From positions 62,001-126,000 of the forward strand of contig JABYQS010000109.1 of assembly GCA_022592435.1 (NCBI GenBank): a stretch of DNA of 64,000 nt. Reading direction: 5' to 3'. The stretch is from Cerioporus squamosus. Lineage: Eukaryota > Basidiomycota > Agaricomycetes > Polyporales > Polyporaceae. Each line of letters opens with the position of its first letter. The first letter of the stretch is position 1. Shown here piece after piece: positions 47,028-58,005 of this stretch. Made by a program: the position numbers and the translations under genes. Below the pieces are notes generated by a model. It saw only the letters and a program-made list of their open reading frames with translations, was not told where the DNA came from and made no database searches.

Positions 47028-47336
47028 ATCCTTGAAGCGATTCTCTAGGCGATTCGTTTTGTACTATAAGGCCCATATAATTATGACGCCAGGCGACGAT
47101 GACGCCGCTGTTGGCCGCACCTCACCGTTCCTCCGGATGCATAGGCAGAGCCGTTGGACGAACAGGATGCGTGCATGTGTGGATTTGGCAACTTCATCGC
47201 AGACACGTTCCTGTTTGTCGTTGCCCGCTGTAGGAGTAGCATCTTTGTGTCCGTCGTGTCGGTTTCCGGACAGCAATCATGAGCACAACCCCCTGTTCTA
47301 GTAATGCCTAGGTCTCACACATACGCAGCCAGACGA
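47028..47336. other. Spacer between convergent CK1-like and VPS16 genes
   Basis: About 310 bases. Resemblance to the inverted kinase copy continues past the stop codon here, for example TTCCGGACAGCAAT near 47263, so the duplicated block extends into the 3' flank. Confidence 0.55.
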
Positions 47337-50300
47337 CTACTTCATGGACCCAGCCACCTGCTCGAGCTCGCGAGCAATCAACGAGTTCGGGCACGACTTC
47401 CTCAATTGCCTTACCGATAGCCACCGTCAGTCAGATCACGCTAGATCCCAAGCAGGACGAAGGCAACGTACTCGAGCTTCGCTTTATCCCCGCGATCCTT
47501 GCACTCCTTCGCGGCCGCACGCCAGTCGTTGCACAGAACATACAGATCGGCGCGCTTGGGCCCGTCGCAGCGCGCAACATACGGCAGCGCCTCCTTCTGG
47601 TGCCCCTTCTCGACGAGGTGCTTGACGAACGCCTCGTACCCAATCGGGCTCCGTTTCGACTTCGCGAACGCTTCGAGCCCCTCGAAGTCCCGGACCTCCG
47701 TCAGCGCATACAGCTTGAGATACCAGAAGCTGCAGAGTGGAGCAAAGATCAGTATCTGTGCGCAGCGCAACTCGGACGCAGACTGGCCGTTTGTCCGGGA
47801 CCTTGAAGTCGGACTTGATCTTGTCCGCGCGCTTCGCCATGCCGTTGATGAGACAAGTGCGGATGGTCTCGTTCACGCTTTGTCCAAAGAACGCGATCTT
47901 GCCGTCTGATTCCTTCTCCAGCGTTTGCTGGAATGTCAGCAAACGGACGTTCTCGTCCATCATCTGCCATGGGCCTGGTTAGTGTGGAGGGAAGAGATTG
48001 TGTGAGTGATCGGACGAACCTTCGCCTCAAATGATCGATCCTTGTCCTCTGAGAAGAACTTCTGCGCGGCCTTGACCGATGCGAGTTTTGCTGCCGGATC
48101 CTGCGAATAGGGTCAAACGAGGCTCGTGCTACTTACTACCATTCGTGGCCGTACCTGACTGCGCGCGGCATCTTCAAGGCAGAGGACCGCACTTTCCACC
48201 CTCCGATCGTCCGAATAGTAGAAGTCGCGCAACATGTCGCGATTCTGCGCCCGCGCATACACCTGCAACAACCGGCTCGCCAACGCCAGGCGTGGACCGC
48301 CCTCCTCGATGAGCCGGAAGAACGAACCGAGAGACAGCCGCTTCTGCAGGTGCAGCAGGACGTGATACACTATCCCCGAAGTGAGCTCTCTGGACATGTC
48401 ACTTAAGAGCGGGCACGTACCAAGATCAGTGTCGCCACTCTCAACCGCCTTCGTCAACGCGAGCTTGTCCTCCTTCATGCTCAGGAGCAGCGGCACCTGG
48501 TCCGACGCCTTCGTCTCGTGATCGAGTAGCTTCGTCGCGAGCGCCGTCCTGCCGACCTCCCATGCACGCTTCGCAATGTCTGCGTAGCTCACCCTGCCCC
48601 CGCCCAGCTGCTCGAACTTCTCGACAATCGTTCGGCACAGCGCATCGTCGCCGTCGAGCTCTGCATTCTTCCCTGTGCCCGTAGCAGTGGGTCTCGAGCG
48701 CAAGATCTTGGCGCACGCCCAGTGTTTCAGGACGGCATCAGGTGGGAGGGTGAGGTAGGACGATATACGAAGGGCGAGCAGATGGAGGTTGCGTGAGAGC
48801 AGGCGGGAGATGAGGTGTGCGGGCGAGAGCTGCGTGTATTGCGCGTACGAGAGGGGTATGCCGATCTCATAGAAGCGGACGGCGTTCAAGACCTTGAGTG
48901 CTTGACCGATATTCACAAAGTCTGACGGGTCGTAGAGGTCGAGGAACGAGCGCCCAAACTTGGCAGCCTGATGATAATGTCAATAACATTGTAGATACGC
49001 AGACTCGAGCATCGGGAACGTACGTTCAGCAGACGCCGCTGCCAGTATGGCTCCCATTCCCTTGCTGCCGCATCAATGCATTCGTCAACGGCAGCGGCGA
49101 GTTCAGGGCGGATACTCCGGATGCTCTCGTCAGCCTTGGGCGACCGACGGGAGAAGTTCTCCCATGCGTCGAACAGTATCGCGGACGGCGACGTCGAACC
49201 CGGCCGGAAGACGGAAACCGATGATGCTGCGTTCATGTCAGCGCAGGAACACGGGCTGGAAAGGAAACACTTACGGGGAACTTTCTGCACGAAGTCGCAG
49301 GTGTCGGGGCCAATGATGCGTATCCCGTCCGGTTCGGTCACGGCGAACGTTGAGCCGGAGTAGAAGTACTGCAGGGTATCGCCGAACGGTCCAACCAGCA
49401 CTGCAAGGCTCGCCCAAGTCACCAGCACAGCGTCGTTCCCACACCATTCGACCTGGTGGACCTCGCCCGTCGCGCCCGCAACACTCGTCGTGTCGAACTC
49501 TGCTAGACTTCGTTGGAAGTCCGTGGACACCACCCAAAGCAGTCCGGAGAAAGTGAGGAGTGCCAACGATTTGCCGTTTGGAGATGGCGACATGTGCGAG
49601 AACGGCCCGCGCGATATACGTTGGTCGAGGCTTTCAAGATTATCGACGCTGTATATGGTGGACTCCACGGACAGCAGCACCTCGACGTGTCGCGAGATGG
49701 TCTGGTCGGGAGGGATCACGGTCCAGGATTGCGGGGGTTGGGATAGACCTTCAACGCTGCATGTATTCGCACTTGGGTGGCGCACGCGAGGAGCAGGGCG
49801 GACACATACCTGGGTTTGCCAACGTCAACGGCTTCCCTCCTGTCCACTCCTTCACCTCCAAGAACGTTAACGAACCCGTCAGCGCCACCAGTCCAGTTTC
49901 ATGCACCCGCGCGTCGATGATACCCATCTCCCCAGCTTCGCTCCCGAGCGAGTATTGTTGGTACTCTCCTTGCAGGTCGTACACGCGATACACGCCTTCT
50001 TCGTTGAGAACCACGAGCCGCTCATCTCCCGTCCAACCAAAGCGGATGATCTTGCCCTGGTCCCACTGTATCAATGGGTTAGTAAGAGGGCAGTTGCGGA
50101 CGACGTCGGAGTATCCACACTGAACAGCAAGATGCCCTCGCCTGCCGGCGAGTAGATCTGAATTTGGGCCTTGGAGAATGCTGGTGCTGCACGGCCAATG
50201 GCGACCATCCTCGACGTGTCGCGCATGACAGCTGTAACACACGTCATGATCTGCATGTCTCGCACTGAACGGCGCTGCGTACCTATCGGCCCTCCATAAC

Positions 50301-50430
50301 GACACCCTGCAATTATGAAGTCTTGCAAGTCCCCCGGTAGCTTTCCCGCGATAGAGTACAGTTGATGTCGCCTGTAGAAGACCGAGCCATCTTGCATTGG
50401 CTCCCAAGACAACGTTGGATGTTCCGACAT
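47337..50430 (-). CDS. VPS16: VPS16, HOPS/CORVET tethering subunit
   Basis: Eleven exons: 50283-50430, 50119-50231, 49810-50065, 49275-49748, 49024-49226, 48421-48967, 48155-48369, 48020-48100, 47788-47963, 47472-47729 and 47337-47400. They give 844 residues, the usual VPS16 length. The N-terminal half is a beta-propeller (IRFGWTGDERLVVLNEEGVY and similar repeats). The C-terminal half is alpha-solenoid: GQALKVLNAVRFYEIGIPLS, SRNLHLLALRISSYL, VYHVLLHLQKRLSLGSFF, MMDENVRLLTFQQTLEKE and FWYLKLYALTEVRDFEGLE. It ends NSLIARELEQVAGSMK, as in relatives. VPS16 scaffolds the class C core for vacuole and endosome fusion. The intron at 47730-47787 starts GCCAGT. Only this GC-AG choice keeps the frame between VPDK and FWYL. 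Confidence 0.94.
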
Positions 50431-51981
50431 CGTGCGAGCAGCAGATGGAATGCGTTGGGAGGCAGAGCGGGGGCGGCAACGATGACGGGGACTCGGAGTC
50501 GGAGAGCGCGAGCTACTACGCGGCGCGCCACAAGCACGAGTGGGCGTCTGACTTGCCTGATATCGAACAACCACGAGGCTACTCAACTTCACCGAAGACC
50601 AATCCGAGATCTAGTACGTTTCTCTGTACTATCCGCCCATTCATGCCATGTAGACTTTCTGTATCACAAGATATAGTCCCTACTCAGCTTTGGTCATACT
50701 AGCACTCCACGACACTGCTTCGTCGGCCCATAAGTACCCTGCTGCCTTCTGTCAGGCTTCATTTCTCCGGCCTGCGTGATGTTCACGTCGCCAAGTTTGC
50801 GCTATGACTTGGCGGTTAGCTTTGCCATGGTCGTTTCTCTCTCATACTCCCAAGTACACCGGACGTCCGTTATCACGTTACGACAATGCAGTTGACGGCA
50901 TCACAAGCTGCCGTCCTTGCGAGAGTTTGCACATTCAACTGGGTCAGATCTCACTGCGATAACTTACTAATGATAAGCCGTCTCAAACGTTTTGGAACAA
51001 AAATCAAGCCCTTCCCCTGCCGGCCACTCCTTCCGGGTCCTGGCATGCCCAAGACAGCCAGGCAATGTCACCCGGGAGCTGATACTCAGGAGTGGACGAG
51101 CCCATTCATCTCGCGATGCAAGTCCTGTACATGTACGCCCTTCGGCGGCATACGCTGACGCTGTGCTGAGCAGCTCCCTGTAATTTCCGCGGGGGCGGCC
51201 CGAATGCCCCCCCGGCGAATTGGACGCACGCGTTCCGCACGTCGTCGTTATCGGAGGACAACCTAGGACAACGCTTGATACTCACGATGAGTGGAGCGAA
51301 GCATCCCTCCATTACGTAGTGGAAACCATTCGGAAATGCAGACTCCTCGAGTAGAAGAGACGTGGAGGAGAGTTGGTACACCACTATGATGACCTACGTT
51401 ATGTGATCAGTAGATGTGATCCTAGTCCCTATCTGACACAGTGCTCACCCAGAGCCCATAGTACAGCAGACCGGAGTCGACCAGAGGCGCGAATGTTCGC
51501 TCCACACCTGGTCGAGTGTATCGTCCGAGAGTCTAATCTGTGTATCTGCGCCGTACTCGATACCACTTCTCAGAGTTGGAGAAGAAAGCCATGAAAGGAC
51601 CACTTGGTGAACTACTTGCTGGTTGGTCCACGTCCCTCTAGGCCGAGTTAGAGCCGGCGTCGAGGTATGCCGTTCGGCGGCGAGCAATGCCGCTGCTCTC
51701 AACGACGAACGACGTTGCCTACGCGCGCGCTGACGTTGCTCGTTCTCGCCCAGGCGTGTACCGCTGGCCAGTGCTAGTGAACAATGACAGGAAACATACG
51801 CGAGTGGAAGGACACTCCCCGACGTGACTCGGGAAGTGAACGTAAATGAAGTCGGCAGGCTAAGTGCGCAACATTGTAGCTCAGGCTGAGGGTGGTTCCG
51901 AGCGAGTCCATGTATGCATTACATTCTGATGTACAGCCAAGTGATGTCCTTGAGGTGCGTTGCGTCCAATACTTCAGTCTT
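50431..51981. other. Intergenic, no gene recognised
   Basis: About 1.55 kb upstream of VPS16 and downstream of the small minus-strand gene at 51982-52309. Frames are short on both strands and none shows a motif. A lineage-specific gene cannot be ruled out. Confidence 0.45.
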
Positions 51982-52309
51982 TCAGTCTTTCTTGATCTTC
52001 TCCGCTTTCTGCACGTACTCTCAGTATCACACAAGTCAACGAGAACAGAGCCGTGCTCACCTCTCCATGAACCTCTGTCGGCGAGTTGTCTGCAATGCTT
52101 CCCTTCTCATTCTCGAAGTAGCCTGGTGACGCAATAGTAAGTCAAGGTGCATTCGACCACAAGGAGCGAAACATACCCTGTCTCTGCTGCTTGTCCGAGA
52201 CAGCAGCCGGCTTATCGCCGCTGATGGAAGACACGCCCATGGGCTTGTCGTCGCTGGACGCGCCGAGAGGGGGAGACTGAGTGCCAAAGGACTTGTCTAC
52301 GGAAGACAT
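51982..52309 (-). CDS. Tiny hydrophilic hypothetical protein
   Basis: Three exons, 52177-52309, 52061-52122 and 51982-52008, with GTATGT and GTGAGC donors and 54- and 52-nt introns. Phases agree and give 73 residues. The sequence is Ser/Asp/Lys-rich (MSSVDKSFGTQSPPLG, then GYFENEKGSIADNSPTE), has no membrane segment, and ends KAEKIKKD. It is likely disordered. The splicing is convincing for such a small gene. I do not recognise the family, and no function can be suggested. Confidence 0.6.
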
Positions 52310-52540
52310 ACTGGTATCGAGGATTGTGGTGGGTGGTATGTGGGAGGCGTACTCGCCTGATGCGCTTTATGTATGCGGCGGCATGGCGAGCGAGTGGAGG
52401 ACTTACTCCGAGTCGTCATGTCCGATGATGTCATGGAATCGGCGCCACGTGTCCGAGCTGCGTTCACAAGGAGGCGCTGGGACGCGCCTCCCGCTCTTAC
52501 GCTAGACCAGTAAGGCCGTACTGGATCCTACGCAGGAGTG

Positions 52541-54230
52541 ATGCGTGTTATTATCACCGGTAAGCAGCGGCACCAATCACCTTCCTGTATTGAGATCCTC
52601 ATCATGCATCCAACTAACAAGTCTCCGACTGATCCATAGGTGCTTCTGGCCTGCTCGGGTCTGCCGTCTACGCTGCTTTCAAATCGGCAGGCCATACGGC
52701 TCTTGGACTGGCACACTCGCGTTCTACGGACGAGCTGAAACAGCTGGACTTGCTCGATGCGAGTGCAACCGAGAGTTTGTTCTCGGACTTCAAGCCGGAC
52801 TGTGCGTACATTCGAAGCCATGAACCTATCGTTTCACTCACCTCAGCGTCCCGCAGGGGTAATCCATTGCGCCGCAGAGAGACGGCCGGATGTTGCTGAG
52901 AAGGTAGCGTGAAGACACACTACGCGCATCTGCAGATGCTCATACAACTCGCCTAGGATCCCGAGGCCACGCGCAAGGTCCACTCGCATCCATCTCGAAC
53001 GACCGACCCTACTCATACGGAGGTTACAGATCAACGTATCCGTCCCTGAGAACCTCGCCAAACTCTCCAAAGCTTTGAAGTTCAAGCTCGTCTACATCTC
53101 GACTGGTGCTCACGGTCCCACATGCATCCATCCGATCCCAGCTAACGGAACTCCTAGACTACGTATTCGACGGCACCTCCCCGCCATACACCCCTTCGGC
53201 AGCGACGAATCCCGTTAACTTGTACGGCCAAACCAAGCGCGACGGCGAGCTGGCGGTGCTCGGCGTCCCGGGAGCGAAGTCGATCGTGCTTCGCGTACCT
53301 GTCCTGTGCGTCCCACTCCGAGCTGCAAGCAAAGGAAGGAAAGAGCCGAGATATTGACGTGAGGAGCAGATACGGCCCTGCGCCGAAGAACAGTGACAGC
53401 GCGGTGAACATACTTCTCGACATCGTGTCCGACCAGAGCGGCAAGACGTACAAGATGGATCACTACGCGACGCGTTATCCCACCAATGTCCTGGACATCG
53501 CGGACTTCCTTGTCCGTCTGAGTGGTGAGTCTTATATATGCGAGCTTGTGTTCAGGCTCCCAGCGGAACAGCTTGCATAAAGGATCGCGCTGCTCGATCC
53601 TCGTGCTTTGAGGCGAAGATGAGCCCCCCGCAGTCAGACCATCATCGTCGATATCGCCTGTAGCACTTAGGAGCGCCACAACCAGCTCTCGCGCCTCAAG
53701 CGCTTCGTATGAGGTGTTCCTCCTCCTCCCTCCTCCTCCTCTTCTATCTGCAATCGCAGGTTACTAACCGAGGCCTTGGATGTTTCCATTTCCAGGACTG
53801 CCCGCCTCGCGCGTCATCCCGCCGATCGTGCACTACTCCGCGGAAGAGCCGTTCACAAAGTACGAGATGTGCCTCATCTTCGCGCGCATCCTCGGCGTGC
53901 CGCACGGGCACATCGTCGCCGATGCCGAGCCGCCAAAGGTGCGTGTCCCGTCCCGATTTTTCCGGCCAAGTGCATTCCCTTGCTCCCTCGCTCTCAAGTT
54001 TCCATACCCGCATCCTTGTCCTGTTGTGCCTTCCTGTCCCTCCCCATGACGCGAGCTGGCGCTGTTGCTGACAACGATACTGCAATGGTGCGACATAGGA
54101 CGGGACACCGAGGCCGCAGAACACGCAGCTGTACGTGCACGAGACGGAGGACCTCATGGAGGGCTTTGGTGGGCTGGGATGGAACCCCTTCGAGGAGTGG
54201 TGGACGGGGTATCTGAACAAGAAGCAGTGA
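52541..54230 (+). CDS. RmlD/MAT2B-like NAD(P)-binding protein
   Basis: Nine exons: 52541-52559, 52640-52801, 52857-52903, 52957-52977, 53030-53105, 53158-53305, 53370-53524, 53796-53938 and 54099-54230, giving 300 residues. The Rossmann motif TGASGLLGSAVY spans intron 1. WVIHCAAERRPDVAE, LVYISTDYVFDG and NLYGQTKRDGE (YxxxK) are the RmlD/extended-SDR landmarks. The C terminus (HETEDLMEGFGGLGWNPFEEWW) matches fungal proteins annotated as RmlD-like or as the methionine adenosyltransferase regulatory subunit. The role is therefore either a dTDP-sugar-type reductase or a MAT regulator. Introns 7 (271 nt) and 8 (160 nt) are long and could hide an exon. Confidence 0.87.
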
Positions 54231-54743
54231 TCAAACTGAGAAAGGACACAAGGGTTGTATGTCACAGGTGAAACTCGGAGCTTGAAGAAACGGCGTTGCC
54301 GATGCCGGATTGTTTCACCATTCCGTGAGTAAGTATGCGCGGTCGGCGCGGAGGGACTCTATTACGGTACTGCTGCTAAGGAAGTGCGGCAAGCTGCCAC
54401 ATCCGAGTCGAGGGTCTAGCAACAGTCACCGCCGCAAGTCCCACTAGTAACATGAACTGAACAACAGCTCGACCACATTCGAGCGCATGTGCAGAACTTC
54501 AAGTTCCTAGATCGGCGGCGGTGTCTTAGACCTGAGACCGTGCGTACCTGCGTACCTTGAAGCTGACGCCCGCTTCGCCTCGTGCATCTGGCGCCCCTAC
54601 GTGGTTGTCCCGCTACTTGTAGTCAGCTGCGGCTTGCCAGCTGCCAGCCCTAAGTCTCTTCAAGTACGCAAGATCAAGTCCAGGTCTCCACTCTGTCGAC
54701 TTTCCTGGCGGCTCTTAACCTCCTCGAACCTTCGTTGATCCCC
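54231..54743. other. Intergenic, no gene recognised
   Basis: About 510 bases between two plus-strand genes. It holds the terminator region of the RmlD-like gene and the promoter of the monooxygenase gene. Confidence 0.5.
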
Positions 54744-56546
54744 ATGGAAACGTTCGACTGTGTTGTTGTGGGCGCCGGTGAGTACACAGATTGCCGTTGG
54801 AAGCTTGCTCTTGCTGATCGATTCACCAAACCCACCATCGTTCTGCTATCGCCCTCTCCCACAGGGTGGTTCGGGCTGGCCGCCGCGAAAACCTACATAC
54901 AGCTGCACCCAGCCGAGGATGTCCTCGTCCTCGAGTCCGCAGAAAGCCTCGGCGGCGTGTGGTCGCAGGCCCGTCTGTACCCGGGCCTCAAGTCGAACAA
55001 CATGCTCGGCACGTACGAGTACCCGGACTTCGCGATGGACGAGGCCACGTTTGGTGTCAAGCCCGGCGAGCACATCCCCGGCACCGTCGTCCACCAGTAC
55101 CTGACCAAGTACGCTGAGCACTTCGGGGTGTATCGCCGTATTCGGTTCAACACGCGCGTTGACACGGCCGAAGAGAATGCGGAGCTTGGAGGCTGGAGCC
55201 TCAGCGTGCAGTCCGTCCTGACGGGCGAGAAGGCGCTGATGCACGCACGGAGGCTGATCGTGGCCACGGGCTTGACGTCCGAGGCTAACATGCCTACGTT
55301 CGCTGGCCAGGAGAGCTTCGGCCGTCCCATCTTCCACATCAAGGACTTCGCCAATCGTGCGGAAGTCATCAAGACTGCTCGTTCCGTCTCTATTCTCGGA
55401 GGAGCCAAGTCCGCGTGGGACGCCGCCTACGCCTTCGCCTCATCCGACGTCCCCGTCGATCTTATCATCCGCAAGAGCGGCCGCGGTCCATGCTGGATGG
55501 CGCCCCCATACGTGACTCCGCTGAAGGCGTGGCTGGAGAAGCTCGTGCACACACGCTTCCTCACCTGGCTCAGTCCCTGCATCTGGGGCGACGAGGACGG
55601 CTACGGCCGCATCAGACGCTTCCTGCAATGCACCTGGTTCGGACGCAAGATCGTAGACGCGTTCTGGCACATCCTGGGCAACGACGTGCTCACGCTCGTC
55701 GGGTTCGACCAGCATCCGGAGATGGCGAAGCTGAAGCCCTGGAACAGTCCGTTCTGGACTGGGAGCGGCCTGAGCATCCTCAACTACCCGACTGATTTCT
55801 TCGAGTACGTGCGCAACGGGACTATTCGCGTGCACGTCGCCGACATCACGCACTTGTCTGAGGAGACGGTTCACCTCTCCAACGGGGACGAGCTCAGGGC
55901 GGACGCGCTCCTCTGTGCGACCGGCTGGAAGGCGCGTCCGCCCATCGACTTCCTTCCGCCCGATGCTGCCGCCAAGCTCGGCATGCCCCACTACTCTCTC
56001 AAGCCCGACGAGCTGGCTCTGAAGGCGGACACAGTGATTCTCGAGCGATTTCCCCGTCTGAAAGACCAGCCCGAAGTCGCCTCCTCGCTGCGGGAGGGAA
56101 GCCCGGGCGAGTCGGAGACCGCCAACCAGCCGTTCCGTCTCTACCGCTTCATGGTGCCCCCATCGACGCTCCACTCGAGGAACATCGCCTTCGCGGGCAT
56201 GCTCACCTCCATCACCACCTCGGTGTGCGCCTCGGCGCAGTCCCTCTGGATCTCGGCCTATTTCGACGGCAAGCTAGACCGTGTGCCGCCGCCAGAGGAG
56301 CAGGCGCGCTGGGAGACGATGCTGCACACGCAGTTCGGCAGGTGGAGATACCCGTGCGGGTACGGCGGGAGGATGCCGGATTTCGTGTTCGACGCGGTGC
56401 CGTATGTGGATATGCTGATGAGGGATCTTGGCTTGGAGTCGCATCGGAAGAGGAATGTGCTTGCGGAGGTTGTGGTGCCGTATGGCCCGGAGGACTACAT
56501 GAACTTGCCTGGCGAATGGGCGCACACGCACGGTGTGGAGATGTAA
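54744..56546 (+). CDS. FAD-dependent (flavin) monooxygenase
   Basis: Two exons, 54744-54777 and 54865-56546, giving 571 residues. The single 87-nt intron splits the FAD-binding motif VVVGAGWFGLAAA (GxGxxG). Next come FGRPIFHIKDF at the position of the FMO signature FxGxxxH, the NADPH-binding VSILGGAKSAWDAAY, and LLCATGWK, the ATG motif that closes the FAD site. This combination marks FMO/Baeyer-Villiger-related enzymes that add one oxygen atom to small molecules. The substrate is unknown. No secondary-metabolite core enzyme lies nearby. The intron length is a multiple of three and it has no stop, so an unspliced form would add 29 residues inside the nucleotide-binding loop. Coding sequence is GC-rich with strong codon bias, unlike its neighbours. 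Confidence 0.93.
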   Translation: METFDCVVVGAGEYTDCRWKLALADRFTKPTIVLLSPSPTGWFGLAAAKTYIQLHPAEDVLVLESAESLGGVWSQARLYPGLKSNNMLGTYEYPDFAMDEATFGVKPGEHIPGTVVHQYLTKYAEHFGVYRRIRFNTRVDTAEENAELGGWSLSVQSVLTGEKALMHARRLIVATGLTSEANMPTFAGQESFGRPIFHIKDFANRAEVIKTARSVSILGGAKSAWDAAYAFASSDVPVDLIIRKSGRGPCWMAPPYVTPLKAWLEKLVHTRFLTWLSPCIWGDEDGYGRIRRFLQCTWFGRKIVDAFWHILGNDVLTLVGFDQHPEMAKLKPWNSPFWTGSGLSILNYPTDFFEYVRNGTIRVHVADITHLSEETVHLSNGDELRADALLCATGWKARPPIDFLPPDAAAKLGMPHYSLKPDELALKADTVILERFPRLKDQPEVASSLREGSPGESETANQPFRLYRFMVPPSTLHSRNIAFAGMLTSITTSVCASAQSLWISAYFDGKLDRVPPPEEQARWETMLHTQFGRWRYPCGYGGRMPDFVFDAVPYVDMLMRDLGLESHRKRNVLAEVVVPYGPEDYMNLPGEWAHTHGVEM

Positions 56547-56899
56547 AGTTCTTTGCAAGGCGGACACTGAAAGTTTGAACTACGCGACCCGGAACTCACA
56601 TGTACCCACGCATCTGTGCGCATATGCTTCAACTTGAGTAGCCTGGAGCACAAGCCCCCCGCGAGTAGTGTTACTGTAGTTTGTTCCTCTCTTTACAACT
56701 CGAAACACATACAGCACTTTTTACGAGATTTCCTCTGCAGACTCTACCAGACGGGGGTCGGTTCCTCAGGTCCACACCGGAGTCTTCCCGGGCATCTTGT
56801 AAGTGTATGCCGAATGGTAAACGCATGACCCGAGACATATCTATGTCCGCCACGGTGGTCAGACGGTGGCTGAAGTCGCACTGAGAGTTACACTCACCG
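56547..56899. other. Spacer between convergent genes
   Basis: About 350 bases between the monooxygenase stop and the stop of the next minus-strand gene. No gene was seen. Confidence 0.5.
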
Positions 56900-57561
56900 T
56901 CACAGAATGGTCGCACCCAGCCAGGAATCAACCGACTGGCCAATCTCAGCACAGTGTAGCTGCGGGCGTGCCACTGGCGCTCTTGAAGTGGGTGATCTCT
57001 GAGGGGCAAGGGATAATTCGACTCAAGCAAGTGGTCGGAGGAACGGACACACATACCGGCAGTCGACACGGCCCTGGGCACTGCGTCATGTTGTGCACGT
57101 CCGTTTGAAAAAAGCACGTCAGGTCCTCTGCAGGGATGTCGGCTCCGAAGAGTTCCACACGCAGCGCGAGTACATCTCGAGGGATCGACCATGACTCCTC
57201 GAACGGTGTCGGTGACTGGGACGTGCCGCACTCAGATTCGGAGAAATCCTGGCTTGGTGGCAGGTAGTTGTCGTCCGGCAATTCTTGGCGCATACGCCAG
57301 TGGCCGCTGTTTGTGTCGGCCACCTGTAAGTGTTCTCTCACTTCAGTAACGATGAAGTCGTAGAAAAGAAAACGTCAGACTGACTCTTGAAAGGCCCGGG
57401 GACCACTTACGGCCCGAGGGGCCACGGTGTAGCTTATCGGTCTCGCGCGGTGTAAATACATCGCGTAATCCCGGTAGAAGCGAGATAATGTGATGAGAAT
57501 GAAAGGGACTGAGAGCGTCGGAGACGGAGACGCATGAGGCGAGTAGGTTGGGAGGTTTCAT
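56900..57561 (-). CDS. Hypothetical protein, Cys/Pro-containing
   Basis: Three exons, 57385-57561, 57057-57323 and 56900-56998, giving 180 residues in agreeing phases. The donor GTCAGT at 57384 was chosen over a stronger GTAAGT at 57411 because only the former keeps the frame into VADTNSGHWRMRQELP. The middle is acidic and hydrophilic (PPSQDFSESECG, then SWSIPRDVLALRVELFG). No signal peptide or domain was recognised. A good TATA box sits 41-50 bases upstream of the ATG. The 3' exon is the least certain part. Confidence 0.5.
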
Positions 57562-57601
57562 GGGGCGTAGGAGACTGAGGCCGGGAGGGAACGCTCAGGG
57601 C

Positions 57602-57611
57602 CTACTTATAT
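57602..57611 (-). promoter_or_regulatory. TATA box for the gene at 56900-57561
   Basis: The minus strand reads GTTATATAAG, a strong TATA match at the expected distance upstream of the start codon at 57561. Confidence 0.65.
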
Positions 57612-58005
57612 AACCGTGTGGTCTGGCGGTTCCATCTCCGACGTCATGCATTGGACTTCATGGTCCGGAGCATACGTCGGCAATCGCTTTGTCTGCGCCA
57701 ACCATTGTAGTGGCCGCAATGGCTTCGGGTGGGCAGCGCTTGGACCCAGCTCGGCCACCTGTCAGAGGCCCATTGCATGCTCTCCCACAATGGCGCATCC
57801 TGAGGAGTTTGCGACCATGTCGCTTCGACGGTATCGATGCAACACATGGCAAGCGTTACTCATCCTTGGCACGAGGACATGCAACCCATCTACATGTATA
57901 AAAAGTTCCAGAAGGAAGAGTTGACGGTTGATAACATTGATCATAGCTTGAATAGACGCACCATACAAACCTTCCCGTCTCCGGCAGCCTCCGCCATAAG
58001 ATGAT
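57612..58005. other. Intergenic, no gene recognised
   Basis: About 390 bases between the TATA box above and the stop of the F-box gene. Nothing further was recognised. Confidence 0.5.

Noticed and set aside
57324..57411. Use of the stronger GTAAGT donor at 57411 in the gene at 56900-57561
   Set aside because: It gives phase 1 and breaks the next exon, whereas GTCAGT at 57384 gives a 61-nt intron in the correct phase.
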